Shown piece by piece: positions 29,068-38,634 of a stretch of DNA of 64,000 nt (the stretch's first letter is position 1; each line of letters starts with the position of its first letter). The notes below the pieces were generated by a model. It had not been told where the DNA came from and did no database searches. It worked only from the letters and a program-made list of their open reading frames with translations. The stretch is taken from contig OZ316895.1 of the NCBI GenBank assembly GCA_973895155.1, positions 9,796,001-9,860,000 on the forward strand. Reading direction: 5' to 3'. A program made the translations under genes and the position numbers. The DNA is from Marsupella aquatica (lineage: Eukaryota > Marchantiophyta).

Positions 29068-29112
29068 TTGGGATTCAATCCTAGAATAATATGCCACATT
29101 TGGATGATGCAA

Positions 29113-29454
29113 TCATGCTGAACGAAAAAACTTATTGACACAGAAGCCTCTATGTGCTACAACGTTGGACTTCGTCAGGTCGCGCGGAAAACCAGTGACA
29201 GTCAGATGCAAAGAAATTTGAAGCTCAGCTTACATCTCTCAGATGAGTACAAACTACTGTAAGCATTGCAGAAAGAATCGGTCGGGTCTAGCCAGGAGGC
29301 AAAAGTTAAAAATGAAACCTCGATTCGGATTAACAGTAGGCGAGAGAGTGATGACCACCCCACACCCCCCTTCGTGCCCAAACTAAGAACTAGGTCCAGG
29401 AGAGAAGAGAGATGTGAAAGTATCTACTAAGGATCATGAAGCAGGGGCTTCCAG
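29113..29454. other. Upstream region of the KH-protein gene
   Basis: Presumed promoter and 5' UTR of the minus-strand KH-protein gene. No specific element is recognised. The LINE relic starts directly beyond it. Confidence 0.4.
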
Positions 29455-29925
29455 AAGGCAGAATCAGTGAAGATGAGAATGTGATTGCCAATGACATCTT
29501 CACCTTCTACTCGGAGCTCCGCAGGTTGGGGAGCGCAACGTCTTAAGGGAGGAAGCCATGGCGCTAGTCGCCGACAAGGTCTTCCCAGACTAAACCAAGC
29601 TGTTGCTCTTCAGCCGAGCGAGGCCGAGATTGAGAAGGAGGTTTTGCACTCCCCAAAGCAAAAAGCACCAGGGATTGACGGGGTCGCAGTTGATATGTTA
29701 ACTAAAAGGAAAGGGACTGCATAAAGTTGGCCTGCACAGATGATACAGTCATGCCTATTGGAAAGACTGGAAGCTCACAACCTGGGCATCTGCTGGAGTA
29801 ATCAAACTTATACCGAAGAATCAAGACGCTCATCAACTCTGGAGGCCACTGACCATGCTCACTTTGACAGAAAAAGTGATTAAGCTCCGGTTGATGACAA
29901 GCAACAGACGAGTTTTCTAGAAGGA
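29455..29925 (+). mobile_element. Relic of a LINE (non-LTR retrotransposon) reverse transcriptase
   Basis: Two pieces of a LINE reverse transcriptase can be read on the plus strand. Around 29480-29700 comes NDIFTFYSEL, then EKEVLHSPKQKAPGIDGV, the segment just before the polymerase core. Around 29797-29905 another frame gives GVIKLIPKN...WRPLTMLTLTEKVIK, the next conserved block. They lie in different frames with stops between, and the catalytic YxDD region is not seen. It is therefore a short, frameshifted, inactive fragment. Confidence 0.75.
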
Positions 29926-30522
29926 ATACTGAACAGTCTGACCTATGAGCTAGCTCAAGAGATGGTACCGACTAGTTAGCCTCCTCTAGTGTTTCTCAAA
30001 TAGCTACAGGAAAGACAGCAAGACAGTAACGGCTAAGGTGGCGGAGAACTCCCCACCAAGAGACATAAGTCTAGTAGATGTAAGAGTGTAGACTACACTA
30101 GCCCCATTACCCGTTCAATAAATAGATACAAAGCAAAATAATCTTCCATAATATATTTTTTATGTTATTTTATCTAATCTTTGTCCCATCCTTGTGTTTG
30201 GTCCACCCTCATTTCAGGTTTGTCTATCCTCATTTAAATTTTGTTCACTTTTGTCTCTATGAAGGGTTATGGTCTAGAGGCCTATAGACCCTAGGCCCTT
30301 AAGAGTAGACTTCGTTAGGGCTTTCATAGTAAGATTTAAGAACTAAAGGAATCTGTAATGTAATGGAATGCACTGCCAGGAGAGACCACTTCTGCAAAGG
30401 CTACACTTGAGAGGCAGTCACACTCTTTTGTTTCCATGGTCTACAATCCAGATTAGTTCCTAAAATCCAGGGGGATTTGCATAAGGGTGGGGTATAGGGA
30501 AGGGTGAATACTAATAGCTCTA
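29926..30522. other. Non-coding DNA between the LINE relic and the copia element
   Basis: No gene or repeat recognised. It ends with the 5-bp target site ctcta (30518-30522) used by the copia insertion. Confidence 0.5.
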
Positions 30523-30631
30523 TGTTAGACTCTACCTCTAGCCGGATGACCGGACCAGCCGGTCACCAGACATGACTATATGTACCACCACTCATGGCTA
30601 TTCAGATATTCATTCTCATTCAACTCCAACA
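30523..30631 (+). repeat. 5' LTR of the copia element (109 bp)
   Basis: Starts TGTTAGACTC and ends CTCCAACA; no difference from the 3' LTR was found by eye. It contains a perfect 7-bp inverted repeat, tgaccgg-accag-ccggtca, at 30547-30565. Very short for a complete copia element. Confidence 0.97.
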
Positions 30632-30652
30632 CGTTATCAGCACGAGGACTCA
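30632..30652 (+). promoter_or_regulatory. Candidate primer-binding region of the copia element
   Basis: The bases after the 5' LTR read cgttatcagcacgagg. They do not start with TGG, so they do not match the 3' CCA end of a tRNA in the usual way. Priming from an internal tRNA fragment, as known for Drosophila copia, is a possible explanation (inference). Confidence 0.5.
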
Positions 30653-32447
30653 GCCAGCGGAGCCAAGAAGAAATGAGAGAATAGACCATGGAAGATTGTA
30701 TCTCGGGATGTCAAAGAAATGTCACAAGTGATGATGGCGATCGAATGAAGTGTGGATTTCATTTGATTTCCTTTTCTTTGTCAGCAACCGCAGCTATAGA
30801 CCATCTATCATAGGCGCAGCGAGAAAAAGGCCTTCTACGATCCATGCCTTGTGCGAGGAGATAATAGGGACATCGAGACTCGCGAGCAGAAACGAAACAG
30901 AGAAAAGATTGAAAGGAGAATGGACTTTATAACTTATGGACGAATCATAAGGAACATCGTGTAGGCCATAAGATTTATCTTTTTTTTTCGAAAATCGAAA
31001 GGATAGGGGGCGATGAATGCCCGATGTTGTCCGAAAGAAAATTCCGAGAGGGCCAGAAAGAAGGCCGAAGCGAGACGACACGAGTAGACCCCGAAAAGTG
31101 ATCGAAAAAAGGAAAGGAGCGAAAAGAGCATAAGAGAAGCGCGAAGGAGATCGGGAATGAAGGAGCAAGCCGCAGCGAGGGATCGCCCACCATAAGGCAG
31201 CAAAAGGTCGAAAGCAAAGAGAAATCTCTCCAAGAATCTCTGGCTGTACAACAGAAGCAGTAGAGGCGAAAGAGAGATTGAGGCGCAATCTGAAATTACC
31301 ACGATTTCAAGGCCGAGCCATGACGGAACGATCTCATAAGGACATCGAAGATCACTTAAGGAGGCAGAAGAGCAGAGCCTAGACATAAACGGCAGCCCCC
31401 TGGAATTGCAAGTCGAAAACTGAAGGCAGAAATGGAGAGACGGACTTAAGATCGCACACAGCAGAAGGAAGATTAAGAGCGAGCGAGTATTACAGCATTT
31501 AAGAGAGCAGGAGCTACCCAGGATCTGGAGTGTAAGACCAGATGTATTCGAGGATGAATGAAAGACGCCAACGGAGGATTGACTGAGATCCCAACCAACG
31601 GAGCGCAGGACATGACAAATAGACATGGCGAAATGAGCAATCGAGAGGAGAATTAATGACGATGAGAACAGAAGAGAAGAAGAAGACATCGATAATCTCA
31701 TAAGGATCAAAGAAAGCAGGCAGCATCACGACCCCATAAAGACAGGCTGAGCGGAACAATTGAGAGAATCCACAAGAGCAGCGAAGCAGGAAAAGTGAGA
31801 GACGAGAATTCATAAGGACACCGATCCGGACTCATTGGAGGAGAATCGAGAGAGATCGGAAAGTAGCAGCATTCAAGATACTCACGACTGCGATAAGAGA
31901 TTGGAAAAAGAAGCCCGAAAGAAGAGAGTCACAAGTTGAAGCAACTGAGAATAGAGACCCCGGGTGGAAACGACACCTGAAGGTTGTGCGAGGAGGCACA
32001 CCAGGAAAGCGCAACATCAGACCACAAAACATCGAGGAAATGTCGAGTCCGATCGAAAAATGCTAAGTGCACGCTCCATAACCGCACATAACCGCAAAAC
32101 CCTCGTTAATTGCAACATTCGTCAAAGAGATTTGATTTACAAAGCCGAAAGTGCACTTAACCAAGTCACGAGTAGATACAACCCATAATTGCAACCCTAA
32201 GTGCACAACCGGATAACTGCATAGTTTAACAAAGAAAAGAGCACCTACAAAGGAAAATTTGCAGTTAACCAAATACCAAAGAAAACCTAAACCATAAGCG
32301 CAAACCCTAAAAAGGAATTTCGGATTTGCATGCTCTCTCCACCCAGCTTCACTTTGCATGCCGCAGAAATGTGCTTTGTCATTCCTTACTATACTTACTA
32401 GTATATAAACCTCAACCACACTTAAAAGGAATCAAGCCATCACCCCG
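30653..32447 (+). other. Long untranslated leader of the copia element
   Basis: About 1.8 kb lie between the LTR and gag with no sense frame of note. 30800-32050 is purine-rich on the plus strand (gaga, aaag, agag). The minus strand is therefore open over long stretches: 258 codons at 30934-31710 and 164 at 30794-31288. The predicted antisense proteins are Ser/Leu/Phe-rich and show no domain. Confidence 0.6.
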
Positions 32448-33388
32448 ATGACCAACCTCGAGAAACTCAACTTTCCAGCCCTAGACATCGATGGTAGTAA
32501 CTACCTGGAATGGTCAATGAATCTCAGAGAGAACCTTACCTCGCTAACCCTACTCCCAGCTATAGGGATGGCTCAACCTATACTAGCTGGCGAACCCCAA
32601 CCAGACCCGTTAACTAAAGCCAACGAATCTAAGGCCCTTGTATTCCTTAGACGCCATATCCATAGATTCCTCCAAAGACAATACATGCACCTTTCGACTC
32701 CTCGCGAACTATGGACAGCGCTCCAGACCCGATTCGACCACCAGAAACTGGTCGAATTACCAAGAGCCAGGCAAGACTGGCTCAACCTGCGGGTCCAGGA
32801 CTTTACTTCAATCTCAGCCTACAATAGCGAACTCTTTAGAATAACCTCAACCCTCGCACTATGTGGCGAGCCGGTCACAGACAAGGATCTGCTAGAGAAG
32901 ACCTTGTCGACATTTCATTCATCGAATGTGTGGCTATCCACACAGTATCGAAACATGAAGTTCGGGCAATACTCTGAGCTCATAGCCCACCTTCTAGTCA
33001 CAGAGAGAAACCAAGAACTTCTTTTAGTTAACTCTAGAAACGTCCTGCGGGCACACTGCCCTCAGGACAAGAGAATGAAACCCACAACATAGAAAATGCT
33101 GAACCCTCCACATCGAGGCAAAGCACTAAACGCACTAAGAATAGCAACCGTAGAAACACCCACAACAGGGGGAGTTTCTATAACCAACGTCCACCATATA
33201 ACCCCCAACAAACCTTTCGAGGACGTGGAGGACGTGGTGGACGAGAAGAACAAGGAGGACGAGGAGGACGTGGCAGACGTGGCGGACGCGGAGGACGCGG
33301 CGGCGGTAGAACATATAACAATGATCGCCGAAATGATTGGTCACAATCCCGACAACAACGGGAACGCCCGAAATGCCATGCATGTGGC
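32448..33388 (+). pseudogene. gag: copia gag (capsid and zinc knuckle), frame broken
   Basis: ATG at 32448 opens 214 codons of a UBN2-type gag: LEKLNFPALDIDGSNYLEWS at the start, then a helical region with TPRELWTALQTRFDHQ. Frame is lost around 33036-33041: the original frame stops at 33090-33092, while the continuation is open one base back. That continuation encodes an RG-rich tract (33215-33300) and the zinc knuckle CHACGMTNHLARNC (CX2CX4HX4C, from 33374), which runs straight into pol. No classical slippery heptamer is seen at the shift, so an indel is more likely than programmed frameshifting. Confidence 0.9.
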
Positions 33389-34756
33389 ATGACAAACCAC
33401 CTAGCCAGAAACTGTAGAATCCCGCAACATCTTAAAGAACTATATCAACGGTTCCTCCAGGATGGACAAACCTCAAGGGCACCACCCCGTGAAACCCACG
33501 GGGCGTTTATGGAGTCTAGTGACCCATTCCAAGACTTTTCAGACCTACCCGCCCAACCCGAGGCACACTTAGTGGCAAGTAGCTCCACTACACCAGATTT
33601 AAATAGTCCAAGCACATGTATTATTGACAATGCGACCACGCATACTATCCTCAGGGATAGGCACCTTTTCCACAAGATTACACCCTCACGTAGATCCCTA
33701 ACCACTATCAATGGCCCTAGCCAAATAGAAGAGGGCTTCGGCCCAGCTTCCATTAGACTCCTGCAGGGCACAGCAATCCACATAGAATCTGCTATTTTCG
33801 CCCCAAACGCAACCCATAATCTCCTCAGTTTTAGAGATATACGAGCAAACGAACTACATGTCCAGACGGGCGATACCACAGACCAGGAAGTGATACACTT
33901 GGTTGAAAATACCCCTAGTACGGGGAAAATCATTAAAGAAACATTTTTCTCGTATCCTTGCGGGTTCTATGTAACTCATATTGAATGCCTGCATAACAAT
34001 GCTCAAACAAGTGAATTGCCCGCGCTCTGGCATGCACGCCTCGGCCACCCCGGCCAATCAATGCTAAGCAAAATCATTAAGAATTCAAGTGGCATTCCAA
34101 TCAATACACGCCACACTCCAGCGAGCACTCCATGCACTGCATGCTCACGTGGAAAATTAATAACAAGGCCCACGGCATCAAAATTGCCAACCAACATACC
34201 CAAATTCTTGGAAATAATCCATGCAGATGTTTGCGGGCCAATTAACCCACCAAGCGGACCTTTCCGCTACTTTATGGTATTAATCGACGCATCAACTAAA
34301 TGGTCAAATGTGACCCTGCTTTCAACGAGGAACATGGTTATGCCTCGCATTTTGGCGCAAATCCTGCGCGTGAAAGCACAATTCCCAGACCACCCCATTA
34401 AGACACTAAGAGTGGACAATGCAGGGGAATTTACATCCGAAACATTTGACGACTTTTGCACATCACTTGGCATAGACGTACAATATCCTGTACCTCACGT
34501 GCATTTTCAGAACGGATTAGCTGAAGCGGTCATTAAACACCTTCAGTTAATCGCACGCTCACTACTAATGCAATCGAAACTTCCAGTCTCAGCATGGGGA
34601 CATGCCATATTACAGGCTAATGCATTAATTCAATACCGCCCATCGGCTTTTAATACCTATAGCCCATATCAAATTGCCAATGGTATAAAACTTGACTTAT
34701 CCCACCTTCGTTCATTTGGATGTCAAGTAATGGTCCCCATTACTCCATCCAAATGA
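33389..34756 (+). pseudogene. pol: copia pol, protease and integrase part, ending at a premature TGA
   Basis: The frame begins inside the zinc knuckle and is open to 34756. The aspartic protease motif is IIDNATTHTILRD (Asp at 33626). Integrase has the HHCC zinc finger (LWHARLGHPGQ ... CTACSRGK, from about 34026) and the catalytic triad: HADVCG (about 34220), VDNAGEF (about 34411) and AEAVIKHL (about 34520). The stop TGA at 34754-34756 falls in the conserved stretch just after integrase, and the downstream reading frame continues in the same phase. The protease reads Asp-Asn-Ala where Asp-Ser/Thr-Gly is usual. Confidence 0.92.
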
Positions 34757-37126
34757 ACCAAGATGGGACCCCAACGACAGTTGGGGATATACATCGGATT
34801 CGACTCACCGTCCATAATCCGATATATGGAACCTACAACTGGCGATATTTTTAAATCTAGATTCATCGATTGTCATTTCGATGAACATGTTTATCCACCG
34901 TTAGTAACCCCTGAACACCCACAACCACCTTTGGAGTGGGAAAGACATTCACCATTTTGGCAAGACCTTAGAACCAATCAAGGGGAGAAAGAAGTTCAGC
35001 GAATTTTGCAACTCCACAAGATTGTGGAAGAACTTCCAGACGCTTTTGTCGATACATCACAAGTTATCCGCTCACATATTCCAGCTGCGAGAGCATCTGC
35101 TCGCATCGAATTATCAAGTGAGCCAGCAAACACATCCCAGCCACATGCCAAACGTGGCAGACCCTTGGGATCAAAGGATAAACAACCAAGAAGGCATGGT
35201 TCATCTATACCACCTTCACCTGATGTCGATCATACCAAACCTACATCTCATGAAGAGATCTCTATCCACTACGCACACACAGGTGCAATGTGGGATAGAA
35301 ATACTACTTCAATAGATGATGCTTTTGCATTAATGGTGGCAACACATATCACTGACGATACACCCGAACCAATATCTATCTTAGAATGCCAAAACAGACC
35401 AGATTGGCCTGAATGGCAAAAAGCTATAAATGGAGAATTAGATTCCCTACTCAGCAGACACACTTTTGGCCCAGTCGAGCCAACACCACAAGACGTACAC
35501 CTAATTGGCTACAAGTGGACATTTGTTCGCAAAAGAAATGATAAAGGCCAAGTTGTACGCTATAAAGCACGTCTGGTAGGGAAAGGATTTACCCAACAAC
35601 CGGGAATTCATTACGATGAAACTTACTCACCGGTTATGGATAGCACAACATTCCGATATCTTATCGGATTTGCCATTTTTCACCAACTACAAATGCGACA
35701 ATTAGATGTTGCAACTGCATATTTATATGGCACTCTAGACACTTGTCTATACATGCGATCACCTCCCGAGTTGGAGCAACGTCGCCGAGCTTTAGCTCAA
35801 GGCGCTAAATCGCATATCCCATATCTACATAAGATTATAACACAATTATCTCAAGTTACACCTCATGTGTCATCTACACATGTAACTCATAATAACGACA
35901 CCGCTGTGTCAAACATACGGAATACTCGCCGCGGACTAGCTATCCGTGTGTTGAAGGCACTCTATGGCCTGAAACAAAGTGGCAGAGTATGGTATCAAAG
36001 ATTTACTGATGAAATGATTGCCATGGGTTTTTCTCATGATGCCATTACACCATGTTTATTTATTAAACATGTGAATGATAAATACGTCATCGTTTCCATT
36101 TATGTTGATGACTTAAATATATTTGGGACACCCCAACTTACAGAAGATACTATTACCAGTCTTAAATCAACATTTGAGATGAAAGACCTTGGACATACAA
36201 ACTTTTGCTTAGGATTACAACTGGAGATCTTACCTACTGGTATGATACTCCATCAAACTACACAAACTGAAAAGATCCTAAAACAATTCAATATGAACCT
36301 AGCACACCCATTGACATCACCTATGATTGTACGTTCATTAGAAAACACCACTGATATTTTTCGCAAGCGCGAAGAACATGAACCCATATTAGGACCAGAA
36401 ACTCCATATCTTTCTGCAATAGGAGCATTAATGTACCTAGCAAATCAGACTAGACCAGACATTGCATTTGCAGTTAACTTACTAGCTAGACATAGTGCAA
36501 CTCCCACAGCCAGACACTGGAACGGAGTTAAGCACGTATTTAGGTATCTCCGTGGCACCACCGATATAGGATTATTTTACCCATTCGGTGCAAACCACGA
36601 ACTCATCGGATACGCGGATGCCGGATATCTTTCCGACACTGATACCGCAAAATCCCAAACTGGATATGTCTTTACCATAGGGGGTATCGCTTTTTCTTGG
36701 AAAAGCGTGAAACAGACCCTAACAGCAACCTCATCGAATCACTCAGAAATCTTAACTCTACATGAGGCTAGTCGTGAAGCCGTTTGGTTACGATCCTTTA
36801 TAAACCACATCAACACCAAATGCGGCCTACCACCACTAACGAAGCCTACTAACATTTTTGAGGATAACGCAGCATGTATACAGCAGATCACGAAAGGATT
36901 CATCAAAGGCGATCGCGTGAAGCATATAGCTCCAAAGTTTTTCTACACCCACGAATTACATGGAAAAGAGATCAACATTTTACAAATTTCAAGTGCAGAC
37001 AACTGTGCAGATCTCTTCACCAAATCACTACCACCATTAGTTCATCACCGACACTGCCAGGGGATTGGACTGCGGAGCGTGCGACGCATGATGACCGTGG
37101 AAGCTGCTACTCCACATGACGATTGA
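34757..37126 (+). pseudogene. pol: copia pol, reverse transcriptase and RNase H part
   Basis: Same phase as the integrase part, separated only by the TGA; first Met at 34763. The reverse transcriptase includes KARLVGKGFTQQPGIHYDET, LDVATAYLYG and the catalytic YVDD (36101-36112). RNase H has YADAGYLSD (about 36611), SSNHSEILTLHEASREAVWL and the EDNAACIQ segment. Active-site residues look intact across 787 codons, so this part may have decayed little. Without the upstream frame the polyprotein cannot be made in the normal way. Confidence 0.93.
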
Positions 37127-37437
37127 TGCTGTTGATGACATGATGCTGACAACCTACTGTTGAGACAAATATTAAAACTAGATTTACTATAGCATCTGAC
37201 TTTATTTAATATTGACATTCATTACGACGAGGACTGTTAGGCTGCACTCTTTTTCCTTTAGCACTCATATTTTTCTCTGCTACACTGGTAGAGTTTTTAC
37301 TAAGCTAGAGTTGATAAAGGTTTTTTAACGAGGCAGTCTACCTTGCTTGTACTTATATCATGTATTTTCTATGAACATGATATAATAGGTATAGTCTATG
37401 TTATCTATATAGTTGTTCCTATATATCCAAAGGGGAG

Positions 37438-37546
37438 TGTTAGACTCTACCTCTAGCCGGATGACCGGACCAGCCGGTCACCAGACATGACTATATGTAC
37501 CACCACTCATGGCTATTCAGATATTCATTCTCATTCAACTCCAACA
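37438..37546 (+). repeat. 3' LTR of the copia element (109 bp)
   Basis: Appears identical to the 5' LTR. Preceded by a polypurine tract (37429-37437) and followed by the target duplication ctcta (37547-37551). Confidence 0.97.
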
Positions 37547-38634
37547 CTCTAATGAATTGACTTTTAGATGAGGTTTCAAGATTTACTAGATTATCTTTTA
37601 TTGTTTACCTAAATCCATTCTTTGACACTTTACTTTACTTTACTTTACTACCGTTAAACAAACAAACTACAGTTAGCTTGAAACATTTTGACAATCACCA
37701 TCTGGTCTGGTTATACCACTGAATGGTCTTCGATGTCCTCTAACATGTGGTCTGGTTTCACTACTGAATGGTCCTCCATGTCATCTACAACACCCTTTCC
37801 AACCCTCAACATTTGGTTGAGCCTCTTACTTTGGTCCTGCCCCCCCCCCCCCCCCCCCTGGTTGACTAGCCCACTCCCCATCTGCCCTAAGGTGAGAGAA
37901 CTGTTAAGGTTAACTTGAAGACTATGATGATTGTTTGATGATGAAATACCCCCAAGATGATGACAGTTGGATCACTCCAAATTGTTCGAAGTTACTATGT
38001 TGAACCAACCGTGAAAGAAGGTGGCAATATAGTAACTAAAACAAGCGGCAAAGCATACGATTTAACAAAAATGAGTGACAATGTAGTATGGCATCTCAAA
38101 TCGGTTGTTTTCCTTTTTTCGATCAGCCTCTTCAGGAAATCTCTGTCCATGGCCTTGACCGAAACCCCACTTCTTTCAAACTTTACCCTCGGCTTTTTTG
38201 GTTTGAGAAAGGTCGCTCACTACGTAATTTAAAAGTCAAATTCTTGAATTTGGTCATTTTTCTGAAGTATTCACAAATCTATTTCTGGTGTCGATGCGGG
38301 TGCAAGGACAGCCCAAGAGAGTGGCGGTAGCCTTTAGGGGACGAGCAAATTTCCTGTCATCTGAAAACTCCAAGGAACAGCTGGTTTGAGAGACTTTAGT
38401 AGTAAATCTCAGAAGGGAGGGAGAGGTCGGATCTGATCTAGAGCCAGCTCATATACCCATAAGAGTGTCCACAGCCTCTTTTCCATAGAGCTCTCTCTGT
38501 CCAGACGCTCACACACACTCTCATGAGGTTTCCTCTCTGTACAGAGCTTCAATTGCTCCTCTTGCTTACGCAGTCCTGACTATGCCCGTGGGCTACATCC
38601 TTTGAGCTTGTGATCATCAATCTGGTCACCAGCC
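37547..38634. other. Upstream region of the JmjC gene
   Basis: Contains ttact microsatellite units near 37632, a 45-bp period duplication (ggtctggtt, actgaatggtc at 37704 and 37749) and a run of 19 C at 37840-37858. 38300-38634 is the likely promoter and 5' UTR of the gene starting at 38635. Confidence 0.5.

Larger units (their letters stand above)
30523..37546 (+). mobile_element. Full-length Ty1/copia LTR retrotransposon, 7.0 kb, non-autonomous copy
   Basis: The element has identical 109-bp LTRs at 30523-30631 and 37438-37546, TG...CA ends and a perfect 5-bp target-site duplication (ctcta at 30518-30522 and 37547-37551). A polypurine tract aaaggggag (37429-37437) abuts the 3' LTR. The order gag, protease, integrase, reverse transcriptase, RNase H is that of copia. 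Coding capacity is broken by a frame change near 33036-33041 within gag and an in-frame TGA at 34754-34756 between integrase and reverse transcriptase. Identical LTRs point to a recent insertion, although 109 bp is little sequence for dating. The LTRs are very short for the element's length, and the leader before gag is unusually long (1.8 kb). Confidence 0.96.

Noticed and set aside
30934-31710. 258-codon minus-strand frame in the copia leader as a gene
   Set aside because: The plus strand is purine-rich, which removes stops from the complement. The product is low-complexity Ser/Leu/Phe with no domain. Kept only as an observation.
33015-33045. Programmed -1 frameshift in copia gag
   Set aside because: No X-XXY-YYZ slippery heptamer in phase and no obvious downstream pseudoknot; copia elements normally use a single frame here, so an indel is simpler.
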